DNA from: Clostridiales bacterium
Lineage (GTDB): Bacteria > Bacillota > Clostridia > Lachnospirales > WRAX01
Direction: 5' to 3'
DNA length: 12,500 nt
NCBI GenBank assembly: GCA_031277155.1
Contig: JAITMW010000098.1
Coordinates: 1 to 12,500, forward strand
A program made the translations under genes and the position numbers. The notes under the pieces are model-generated. The model was not told where the DNA came from. It made no database searches and saw nothing but the letters and a program-made list of their open reading frames with translations. The stretch's first letter is position 1; every line of letters starts with the position of its first letter. Positions 1-6,522 of the stretch are shown here, one piece after another.

Positions 1-573
1 GGCGAAGGGCGGGATGCCGCCAAAGCGGTTTACATTGCCGGCGCCGGCGTTGTATGCGGCCAGGGCAAGCTCGATATCGCCGTTAAAGCGGTCCAGCATG
101 CGGCGTATATACATCGTGCCGCCGTTGATATTTTGCGTGATGTCGAAGGGGTCGGTGACGCCGAGAGAGGCCGCCGTGCCCGGCATCAGCTGCATCAGGC
201 CCATGGCGCCCGCATGTGACACCGCAAAGGGGTTATAGCTGGATTCCGCGCGAATGACGGCACGGATAAGGTTGGAATCAACCCCGTGGGTGATTGAAGC
301 ATCAGATATGGCGCGGTCGATAACGGGGTCAAGGTCCGCGCGGCGCCCGCCGATGGACAAAAATCCCTCAAGCCATTGCTGAAAGGTGAAATTTTCTTCG
401 ACAGCAGTGGTGTATGCGGTTGCGTCCCCGTCGATGACAGCCGTGGGCCGCCCTGTGCCTTGGGCACGCTGCGCAGAAGCGGCGCCAAAATGGCGCGCGA
501 CATTGGCGTTAAACCGCGCCACAATCTGTTGATGCATGGGATTCGTGCTGTTTGTACTGAAATTGAAATCCAC
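1..573 (-). CDS. Lytic transglycosylase (SLT domain), 3' end outside window
   Basis: Probable peptidoglycan lytic transglycosylase that cleaves the MurNAc-GlcNAc bond with formation of 1,6-anhydro-MurNAc. The visible 191 residues have a low-complexity N-terminal region (1-80) and then a family-1 SLT domain from about residue 85. The motifs are RAESSYNP with the likely catalytic Glu110, GLMQLMP at 125-131 and AYNAGAGNV at 173-181. The coding frame runs off the left edge of the window. The start is the GTG at 573: a TGA stop lies in frame three codons upstream, and AGGTGA sits 7 nt before the GTG. No hydrophobic signal peptide or membrane segment is seen at the N-terminus, which is odd for a wall enzyme; many Bacillota SLT proteins have similar N-termini, and the export route is unknown. 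It is transcribed away from mutS2. The family assignment is firm; the substrate and cellular role are inferred. Confidence 0.9.
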   Translation of the reverse strand, partial: MDFNFSTNSTNPMHQQIVARFNANVARHFGAASAQRAQGTGRPTAVIDGDATAYTTAVEENFTFQQWLEGFLSIGGRRADLDPVIDRAISDASITHGVDSNLIRAVIRAESSYNPFAVSHAGAMGLMQLMPGTAASLGVTDPFDITQNINGGTMYIRRMLDRFNGDIELALAAYNAGAGNVNRFGGIPPFA

Positions 574-592
574 GAAAAATCACCTCATAGAC

Positions 593-621
593 ATAATAGC
601 ACAAATTTTCACGAATTGCAA
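593..621 (-). promoter_or_regulatory. Sigma-A-type promoter of the lytic transglycosylase gene
   Basis: On the minus strand TTGCAA (621-616) and TATTAT (598-593) are separated by exactly 17 nt. They match the -35 and -10 consensus at 4 of 6 and 5 of 6 positions. Transcription would begin near 586, leaving a leader of only about 13 nt that starts almost at the AGGTGA ribosome binding site. The motifs are seen directly; promoter activity is inferred. Confidence 0.6.
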
Positions 622-643
622 GTTTTTTTGGAGGTAGCGAGGT

Positions 644-3028
644 ATGAATCAGAGGTCCCAAAGGGTATTGGAATATAACAAAATTGTGGACAAGCTGTCC
701 GCTTTGGCCATTTCCGTCCGTGGCAAGCAGATGTGCAAAGATTTAGAGCCGCTGTCAGACTATTTTGAAATATGCCAAGGGCTGGAAGAAACGGGACAGG
801 CCCTGCAATTTCGTATGATGGCCGGGCAACTGCCCCTGGGCGGCATAAGGGACATCGCGCCGTCACTAAAGCGGGCGGATGTGGGCGGCGTACTCAGCGT
901 TGAGGAAATTTATGGCATTGGCGAATTTATCTATGTCTGCCGCAAGGTGGCAAGCTATGCCAAAAGTGTGGAGCGGCGCGAGGCCCTGTCCGTTGTGGAC
1001 CCCGCCTTTGAGCAAATTACGCCCATGGCCGCGCTGGAGGCCGAAATAAACCGCGCCATTGCCAACGAGCGGGACGTGGCTGACGATGCCTCTGCCAAAC
1101 TGTCGGATATTCGCCGCGGCATAAAGGTGTCCCATGGCCGCGTCAACGATGCGCTAAATTCCATAATCCATTCGGCGGCATACAAAAATATGCTGCAAGA
1201 CGCCGTAATTACCATGCGGGGCGGGCGCTTTTGCGTGCCCATCAAGCAAGAATATCGCGGCAGCTTTCCCGGCATGGTGCATGATATGTCTGGCTCGGGC
1301 GCCACGGTTTTTATGGAGCCAATGAGCGTGGTGGAGCTAAACAACAAAATCAAAGAGTTTGAGGCCGAGGAAAAGGAGGAAATCCGGCGGATTTTGGCCA
1401 TGCTGTCCGGGCGCGTCGCTGAAAATTCATCACAACTGGCCGAAAATTTTAACGCGCTGACATATCTGGACTTCATCTTTGCCAAGGCGGAGCTTGCGCT
1501 GGCAATGAACGCCACCGCACCTGTTTTCAACAACGAGGGCGCAATTGACATCAAAAAGGGGCGGCATCCGCTGCTGGACACTGAAAGCGTGGTGCCCACG
1601 GACATATATCTGGGCGAGGATTTTACGACATTGCTGATAACAGGCCCAAACACGGGCGGCAAGACGGTGGCGCTAAAGACGCTGGGGCTGTTTACGCTGA
1701 TGGGCAGCGCGGGGCTGTTTATTCCGGCGGCCTCCGGCAGCCGATTGGCTGTATTTGACAATGTTTTTGCCGACATAGGCGACGAGCAATCCATAGAGCA
1801 AAGCCTTTCAACATTTTCGGGGCATATGACCAACATCGTCCAGATTTTGGAAGAAATGACGCTGGACAGCCTGGTGCTTTTTGACGAGCTGGGCGCGGGA
1901 ACAGACCCCACAGAGGGCGCGGCGCTGGCAATTTCCATCATACGGCATCTGCTGGCGCGGGGCATACGCACCGCTGTCACCACACATTACAGCGAGCTAA
2001 AGATTTTCGCGCTGTCAACCGACGGCGTGGAAAACGCGGCTGTGGAATTTAATGTGGAAACCCTGCGCCCCACATATCGTCTGCTTATTGGCGTGCCCGG
2101 CAAATCCAACGCCTTTGCCATTGCAAAGCGGCTGGGCCTGCCCGAGGGCATAATCGCATCTGCGCGGGATGTGCTGACTGGCGAAAATATCCGCTTTGAG
2201 GACGTTATTACTGACCTTGAGATTTCGCGCAAGCAGGTGGAAATTGAGGAAGAGCGCGCCGCGGGTCTGCGTAAAGAGGCCGAGAGGCTGGCGGCTGATT
2301 TGGATAATCAAAAACAGCGGCTGGAGCGCAGCAAGGAAAGGGTGATGGAGGAGGCGAAGAAAGAGGCGCGGGCGGTTATATCCAAGGCCAAGGACGAGGC
2401 CGACGGCATAATTCGCGAGATGCAAAAAATCAAGAAGGATGGGCTAAACTTCAAGGAAATTGAGCAGGGGCGGCAAAAATTGCGCGAAAGCCTTTCGCAG
2501 TTGGAGGAAACCGGTGTAGCAATTCACCCGAAGTTGACGCTGAAAGAGGTGGACAGGCCCTTAAAGCAGGGTGATGAGGTGTATATCAATTCGTTGGGCC
2601 AGCGCGCCGTGATTATCAGCGTAAATTCCGCGGCCACCGAGGCGCGGGTGCAGTTTGGCGCCATGGAAACCAAGCTCAGGATGGATGATTTGCGTTTGGA
2701 AATTGGCAAGAAGGACAAAAAGAGGGAAGCGGGCGGCATTGCGGCCGGCGCAGGCGCAATTGTAAAATCATCCAAGGCCATGAGCGTTTCGGCAAAGCTG
2801 GATTTGCGGGGGCGTTTGGTGGAAGAGGCTTTGGAAGAACTTGGAAAATATCTGGATGATGCCTATTTGGCGGGCATGAGCAAAATCGAAATTGTGCATG
2901 GCAAAGGCACAGGCGCCCTGCGCGCCGCCGTGCAGCGGGAATTGCGAGGCCATCCGCATATAAAAAGCTATCGCCTGGGAGAATTTGGCGAAGGCGACAG
3001 CGGTGTTACTATTGTAGAATTACATTAA
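644..3028 (+). CDS. mutS2: Endonuclease MutS2 (Smr-domain MutS homologue)
   Basis: MutS2 is a cytoplasmic DNA- and ribosome-associated ATPase. In the family it has been linked to suppression of homologous recombination and, in Bacillus, to rescue of collided ribosomes; it is not a mismatch repair protein. The 794 residues are the usual length. The order is the MutS core/lever region (about 1-300), Walker A GPNTGGKT (334-341), Walker B LVLFDE (410-415), the H-loop TTH (446-448), a charged coiled coil (about 525-610), a KOW-like segment (about 638-687) and a C-terminal Smr domain. The Smr domain carries LDLRG (719-723) and HGKGTGALR (752-760), so its nuclease motifs are intact. There is no N-terminal mismatch-recognition domain, as expected for MutS2. 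GGAGG at 630-634 supports the ATG at 644. The acetyltransferase gene follows after 10 nt, so the two are probably cotranscribed. I found no convincing promoter for it in the gap 574-643. Confidence 0.97.
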   Translation: MNQRSQRVLEYNKIVDKLSALAISVRGKQMCKDLEPLSDYFEICQGLEETGQALQFRMMAGQLPLGGIRDIAPSLKRADVGGVLSVEEIYGIGEFIYVCRKVASYAKSVERREALSVVDPAFEQITPMAALEAEINRAIANERDVADDASAKLSDIRRGIKVSHGRVNDALNSIIHSAAYKNMLQDAVITMRGGRFCVPIKQEYRGSFPGMVHDMSGSGATVFMEPMSVVELNNKIKEFEAEEKEEIRRILAMLSGRVAENSSQLAENFNALTYLDFIFAKAELALAMNATAPVFNNEGAIDIKKGRHPLLDTESVVPTDIYLGEDFTTLLITGPNTGGKTVALKTLGLFTLMGSAGLFIPAASGSRLAVFDNVFADIGDEQSIEQSLSTFSGHMTNIVQILEEMTLDSLVLFDELGAGTDPTEGAALAISIIRHLLARGIRTAVTTHYSELKIFALSTDGVENAAVEFNVETLRPTYRLLIGVPGKSNAFAIAKRLGLPEGIIASARDVLTGENIRFEDVITDLEISRKQVEIEEERAAGLRKEAERLAADLDNQKQRLERSKERVMEEAKKEARAVISKAKDEADGIIREMQKIKKDGLNFKEIEQGRQKLRESLSQLEETGVAIHPKLTLKEVDRPLKQGDEVYINSLGQRAVIISVNSAATEARVQFGAMETKLRMDDLRLEIGKKDKKREAGGIAAGAGAIVKSSKAMSVSAKLDLRGRLVEEALEELGKYLDDAYLAGMSKIEIVHGKGTGALRAAVQRELRGHPHIKSYRLGEFGEGDSGVTIVELH

Positions 3029-3038
3029 GGGTGAGGAT

Positions 3039-3509
3039 ATGGAAATTAAAATCATAAATTACGAAGCGAAATATCGCGACGACATGCTGTTTTGCTATCT
3101 TTCGGCCAAGGACGCGGCGGGCAGAAACGCGCCGGAGAACTTTCGCGCGCCCACTTTGCGGGATGATTTGCTGGATATCGAGAAGTATTATATTTCTAAG
3201 GGCAACCCCTTTTGGCTGGCGATTGACCGTGATGACCGCGTGGTGGGCACCATGGCTTTCACATTGCTTAACAATGAAGAGCTGCGCCTTAGCCGCTTTT
3301 TTATCAAGCCGGAGCTGAAAAGGCGCGGCATTGGCGGCCGCCTTCTCGACCAAGTGGAAAACTTTGCCAGGCAGACGGGCGTTAAGAGAATTTACGCCAG
3401 ATTTGCCATTTGGTATGAAGGCGCCGACAAGTTTTATGCGGCCAAGGGCTTTGATTACAGGCGGTATGACGGGCATTTGATAACCATGTCAAAAGAGCTG
3501 CAGGGCTAA
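3039..3509 (+). CDS. GNAT-family N-acetyltransferase
   Basis: A 156-residue GCN5-related acetyltransferase that would move an acetyl group from acetyl-CoA to an amine; the substrate is unknown. The acetyl-CoA pyrophosphate-binding motif A is clear at RRGIGGRL (95-102), preceded by the strand LRLSRFFIKPEL and followed by an amphipathic helix. The C-terminal FYAAKGFDYRRYDGHLITM has the usual GNAT motif B layout. The ATG at 3039 lies 10 nt after the mutS2 stop, with AAGGGTGAGG just before it, which points to cotranscription with mutS2. Its TAA stop (3507-3509) overlaps the TAG stop of the convergent oxidoreductase gene (3506-3508 on the minus strand). The neighbours do not indicate a substrate. 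The family call is confident; a specific function such as ribosomal protein or antibiotic acetylation cannot be read. Confidence 0.9.
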   Translation: MEIKIINYEAKYRDDMLFCYLSAKDAAGRNAPENFRAPTLRDDLLDIEKYYISKGNPFWLAIDRDDRVVGTMAFTLLNNEELRLSRFFIKPELKRRGIGGRLLDQVENFARQTGVKRIYARFAIWYEGADKFYAAKGFDYRRYDGHLITMSKELQG

Positions 3510-4570
3510 TCAATGATGGATATGGCGGCCAGCCCGCTTTTCATCACCATTTTTCTGGCCAGGGGCTGATAGATGAAGGGGCGCTTGAAATATTTGGAAA
3601 GCAGCTTCAGCCGAATTTTGCGCGTACCCCTGCGATACGGCCAATATGGGTCATCTCCCCGCGCGTTAAAGCATTGTGACAGCAGATATCCGCTGTCAAT
3701 GGCATAGCTGATACCTTCAAGCGAGCTTGGGCTTATAAAACCGGCGGCTTCACCAATCAAAAAGGCGTCCTTGCCGCCATAACAATAGTTTCGCGGGCCA
3801 AAAGGACGCAGGGCAAGGCAGGCCTCGGTTTTTACGGGGTTGTCCAAATGAAAGCCGCGAGGCGCCAGCTTTTGCTTCAGGGTCTCAAAGCCCTGCTTGC
3901 CTGTTTTCACAGGAAATGCACCGCCGAAGATAAAATGGCTGTCCTTTGTCAGGCCCCAAGCGTAGGAATCTGTGATGTCGGGGTCGAAAATGCAGGAATA
4001 AAACGGCGTGTCATGAAAATTCGCAAACCATTGCTGTATTGCCAGATAGCTGTGGATTTTGAAATCCGCAAACAGCGCGCGCCGCACAATCGAATTTGCG
4101 CCATCGGCCCCAACTATACGGCGCGCCCAAATGGTTTTGCACGCGCCGTCCGATGTGTATATAATACGAAATCCGCCGTTTTCGCGCGCGATATCTGTGC
4201 AAGTTGCGCCACTGTCCACTTCGACATGTTGGGGGATTTTGCCGACAAGCCACATGTCAAATTTATGGCGGTCCAAATTAATATAATGGCGTTGATAATG
4301 GCGCGTCAAATTGGATTTTAGGTCAATTGTGCGCACGGCAAAAATTTGCGGGTCAACCAAAATTTCCTTTGGCAATGTCATATTGAAACGCGAAAGGGCC
4401 CTTTGTGCGTCGGGTGCCAAAAGCCCGCCGCAGGGCTTTTGGAAGCCGTCGTTTGCTTGCGGTATTTTTTTGTCCAAAGCAATTGTCTTAAATCCCTTGT
4501 CCAGATGGGTCGCAAACAGTGCGCCGGCCGGCCCAAGGCCGATTATTGCAATATCATATGACCTTTGCAT
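3506..4570 (-). CDS. FAD-dependent oxidoreductase, geranylgeranyl-reductase type
   Basis: A 354-residue flavoprotein of the p-hydroxybenzoate-hydroxylase fold, closest in motif pattern to geranylgeranyl reductase-like proteins, some of which reduce isoprenoid or lipid double bonds. Visible motifs are the dinucleotide-binding GLGPAG (11-16), KPCGGLL near residue 46 (the PCGG signature of geranylgeranyl reductases), a DRHKFD segment near 100, GADGANS (154-160) and the second FAD motif LIGEAAG with SPSSLEG just after (about 271-285). The C-terminus is basic and has no obvious transmembrane helix. The start is ambiguous: the bactofilin TAG is followed immediately by GTG (4573) and then ATG (4570), so translation is probably coupled to the bactofilin gene. 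I chose the ATG. The physiological substrate is not known; a role in lipid or quinone reduction at the membrane is inference. Confidence 0.85.
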   Translation of the reverse strand: MQRSYDIAIIGLGPAGALFATHLDKGFKTIALDKKIPQANDGFQKPCGGLLAPDAQRALSRFNMTLPKEILVDPQIFAVRTIDLKSNLTRHYQRHYINLDRHKFDMWLVGKIPQHVEVDSGATCTDIARENGGFRIIYTSDGACKTIWARRIVGADGANSIVRRALFADFKIHSYLAIQQWFANFHDTPFYSCIFDPDITDSYAWGLTKDSHFIFGGAFPVKTGKQGFETLKQKLAPRGFHLDNPVKTEACLALRPFGPRNYCYGGKDAFLIGEAAGFISPSSLEGISYAIDSGYLLSQCFNARGDDPYWPYRRGTRKIRLKLLSKYFKRPFIYQPLARKMVMKSGLAAISIID

Positions 4571-4573
4571 CAC

Positions 4574-5041
4574 CTATACACGCTTTTTCTCTGGCGGGGT
4601 ATACATTGGCAGGGGCGGTCTTTCGGCTATTTCTTCGGCGCTTTTCATATTGAGAAGCATATTGCTTTCTTTTTTGGATGCCGTCATATTACAATTGCCG
4701 GAAAACGCCGCACCCGCTGAAATTTCCAGGGTAGAGCATTTGATGTCGCCGTTTAGCACACCGCCTGTGCGGATTTGCGCGGCCTCGACAGCCTCGACAT
4801 TGCCTTTGACATTGCCTTTTATAATCAGGGCCTGACTTTCGATATTTCCAAGGATATTGCCTGCTTCATCAACGATGACAAGGTCATTTGTGGATATGTT
4901 GCCGACAAAATAGCAGTTTATCGTAATTTTACCAACACCTGACAAATTACCGTCCTTAAATGTAAGCCCTTCGCACAACACAGAACCCACTTCCTGTGGT
5001 ATGGTTGCTATTTCTTCTTTGACATTTTTAAAGCGCTTCAT
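4574..5041 (-). CDS. Bactofilin / polymer-forming cytoskeletal protein
   Basis: A 155-residue bactofilin-like protein (DUF583/PF04519). Bactofilins polymerise without nucleotide into filaments that position cell-wall enzymes or other envelope machinery. Residues about 15-125 are short beta strands with a regular spacing of Gly, Asn and hydrophobic residues (GNISTNDLVIV, GNIESQALIIKGNVKGNVEAVE, GGVLNGDIKCSTLEIS), as expected for a right-handed beta-helix. A proline-rich basic tail, PPLPMYTPPEKKRV, follows. GAGGAGG about 10 nt upstream supports the ATG at 5041. It is the first gene of a two-gene operon with the FAD oxidoreductase, with no nucleotides between its stop and the possible GTG start of the next gene. 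A promoter is seen at 5132-5104. The family is confident; its cargo is unknown. Confidence 0.88.
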   Translation of the reverse strand: MKRFKNVKEEIATIPQEVGSVLCEGLTFKDGNLSGVGKITINCYFVGNISTNDLVIVDEAGNILGNIESQALIIKGNVKGNVEAVEAAQIRTGGVLNGDIKCSTLEISAGAAFSGNCNMTASKKESNMLLNMKSAEEIAERPPLPMYTPPEKKRV

Positions 5042-5103
5042 GGGCGTATGCCTCCTCTTTTCTGATGGAAGAATCCTCTTCCCTGATATGGCTTGCTATA
5101 TAC

Positions 5104-5132
5104 ATTCTATACTATTTTGCCAGAAATTACAA
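5104..5132 (-). promoter_or_regulatory. Sigma-A-type promoter of the bactofilin-oxidoreductase operon
   Basis: On the minus strand TTGTAA (5132-5127) and TAGAAT (5109-5104) are spaced by 17 nt, matching the consensus at 4 of 6 and 5 of 6 positions. The predicted start near 5097 leaves a leader of about 55 nt before the bactofilin ATG. Promoter activity is inferred from the motifs only. Confidence 0.55.
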
Positions 5133-5205
5133 GGCATATTTAAAAAATATTAAGAAGTTGTTAAAAAAGTTTTACATGCAGGTTCTTATATGCAAAATCT
5201 TCGCG

Positions 5206-5263
5206 AAAAAATTGTATTGATAAATATGCCGAGATAGTGTAAGATGGATGTATACAATTTTTT
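5206..5263. repeat. Perfect 12-bp inverted repeat flanking the hprK-operon promoter
   Basis: AAAAAATTGTAT (5206-5217) and ATACAATTTTTT (5252-5263) are exact reverse complements separated by 34 nt. Left and right arms lie at the upstream edge of the -35 and at the expected transcription start of the rightward promoter. The centre-to-centre distance is 46 bp, a little over four helical turns. This could be a pair of operator half-sites or half of a looping arrangement. A terminator is less likely because the predicted transcript contains only the right arm. The repeat is seen directly; any regulator is unknown. Confidence 0.75.
5217..5245 (+). promoter_or_regulatory. Sigma-A-type promoter of the hprK-whiA operon
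   Basis: TTGATA (5217-5222) and TAAGAT (5240-5245) are separated by 17 nt, matching consensus at 5 of 6 and 4 of 6 positions. Transcription would start near 5252, giving a leader of about 30 nt that includes the ribosome binding site AAGGGAGA just before the first gene. It is the only good promoter I can see for the following nine genes; weaker internal promoters cannot be excluded. Confidence 0.55.
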
Positions 5264-5281
5264 AATGAAGGGAGATGCGCC

Positions 5282-5545
5282 ATGCCGGTATTGGATTTTG
5301 ATTTTGTATATCTTCCGGAGGGCAAAACAGAATTTGCCAACGCCCACATCACTCTCAACATTATACAGCGCGACGCAGAAGATTATTGCTATGAGGTTTT
5401 GGTTGCCGCCACGGACGAAATAAGCCAGGCAGACATTGCAAAAATTGTTGACGAACTTGAAAAAAGAAGATTTAAAAAAATGAACATCGACATTGAAAAA
5501 GATTGCAAAATTACTGTTACAACATCCGCGAAAGGGAGGGCATAA
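5282..5545 (+). CDS. Small uncharacterised protein ahead of hprK
   Basis: An 87-residue protein whose family I do not recognise. It is soluble, with no signal peptide or membrane helix. The pattern suggests a small alpha/beta domain: strands VLDFDFVYL, AHITLNII and YCYEVLVAAT, an amphipathic helix ISQADIAKIVDELEKRRF, then two more strands (MNIDIEK and KITVTTS). Residue 39 is Cys-free; single Cys residues occur near 43 and 78 and form no metal motif. AAGGGAGA 7 nt upstream supports the ATG at 5282. It is the first gene of the long operon, and its TAA shares one base with the hprK ATG (TAATG), so the two are translationally coupled. That suggests a function or expression ratio tied to HprK. Codon use resembles the neighbours, so it is probably a real, resident gene. 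Confidence 0.72.
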   Translation: MPVLDFDFVYLPEGKTEFANAHITLNIIQRDAEDYCYEVLVAATDEISQADIAKIVDELEKRRFKKMNIDIEKDCKITVTTSAKGRA

Positions 5546-6492
5546 TGACCTATCAAATCTCTGTTGAGGAGATGGCGCAAGATTTAAATCTTAAAAATTT
5601 GACGCAGGAAATCGACATAAGCCAAAAAATGCTGCGAAACGCCAAAATAAACAGGCCGGCATTGCAGCTTGCGGGATTTTTTGACTTTTTTGACGCAGAC
5701 CGCCTGCAAATTTTTGGCATGGTAGAATATACCTATCTAGAGCGCATGGACGAAAAATCCCGCGACGAAATATTCGCAAAGCTGCTTTGCTGCAACATGC
5801 CGTGTCTGGTGTTGTGCCGCGACCTGGTTCCATTTCCCGAAATGATGAAATATGCCACGGCAAACGACGTACCCATCCTTAAAAGCTCTGACAGCACAAC
5901 GGATTTCATTGGAGAGGCCATACGCTGGCTAAAGGTCAAATTGGCACCCAGGGTTACGATGCATGGTGTTCTGGTGGATGTTTATGGCGAGGGCATGCTG
6001 ATTATCGGCGAAAGCGGCATAGGCAAAAGCGAGATGGCTCTTGAGCTTATCAAGCGCGGGCACAGGCTTGTGGCGGATGACGCCGTGGAAATAAAGCGCG
6101 TGTCAAACCACACTTTGGTTGGCTCTTGCCCTGAAATCATCCGCTTTTTCATCGAAGTGCGCGGCATAGGCATCATTGATGTGTCCAAAATGTTTGGTGT
6201 GCAGGCCATCAAAGAAACACAGAATATTGACCTTGTGATACAACTGGAAATGTGGGACAACAAAAAGGAATATGACCGCCTTGGCCTGCATGATGAATAT
6301 ATGGACATTTTGGGCAACAAAGTGGTGTGCCAGACCATACCCATTCGCCCCGGGCGCAATTTGGCCATGATTGGGGAAAGCGCGGCTGTTAATCACAGGC
6401 AAAAGAAGATGGGATATTCTGCCGCAAAGGCACTTAGCGACAGATTGGCGCAAAAGCGAAACAAGGAATTGCCCAAGGGTATTGTGGATTGA
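5545..6492 (+). CDS. hprK: HPr(Ser) kinase/phosphorylase
   Basis: HprK is a cytoplasmic bifunctional enzyme that phosphorylates HPr and Crh on the regulatory serine when glycolytic intermediates are abundant and removes the phosphate when they are not, so it controls carbon catabolite repression in Bacillota. The 315-residue length is typical. The N-terminal domain is about 1-130. The catalytic domain has His140 in TMHGVLVDV, Walker A GESGIGKS (155-162), the acidic pair Asp178-Asp179 and the family signature EVRGIGIIDV (204-213). The conserved IPIRPGRNLA segment lies near the C-terminus. The start is the ATG at 5545, which overlaps the upstream TAA and has GGGAGGG just before it; an in-frame start at 5503 would overlap the upstream gene by 43 nt and has no support. 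A likely substrate, the HPr-like protein at 10104-10349, is encoded in the same operon. Confidence 0.97.
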   Translation: MTYQISVEEMAQDLNLKNLTQEIDISQKMLRNAKINRPALQLAGFFDFFDADRLQIFGMVEYTYLERMDEKSRDEIFAKLLCCNMPCLVLCRDLVPFPEMMKYATANDVPILKSSDSTTDFIGEAIRWLKVKLAPRVTMHGVLVDVYGEGMLIIGESGIGKSEMALELIKRGHRLVADDAVEIKRVSNHTLVGSCPEIIRFFIEVRGIGIIDVSKMFGVQAIKETQNIDLVIQLEMWDNKKEYDRLGLHDEYMDILGNKVVCQTIPIRPGRNLAMIGESAAVNHRQKKMGYSAAKALSDRLAQKRNKELPKGIVD

Positions 6493-6522
6493 CATGAAAT
6501 CGAAAGCGAAAGTAGGGATATT

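Noticed and set aside
562..600. Possible promoter for mutS2 (TTGAAA ... CATAAT)
   Set aside because: The spacing is 23 nt, too long for a sigma-A promoter, and the 17-nt alternatives have poor -10 matches.
955..1983. A 342-codon open frame on the minus strand within mutS2
   Set aside because: It is antisense to the conserved MutS2 ATPase domain, rich in Ser and without a recognisable domain; it follows from codon bias of the sense gene.
5503..5544. Extended start of hprK 14 codons upstream
   Set aside because: It would overlap the small upstream gene and has no ribosome binding site; the ATG at 5545 has GGGAGGG and matches HprK N-termini.
6495..6508. Sequence resembling a catabolite-response element upstream of the glucokinase
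   Set aside because: Only about 11 of 14 positions fit the loose consensus, the right half lacks the conserved T and A, and it lies between two operon genes.
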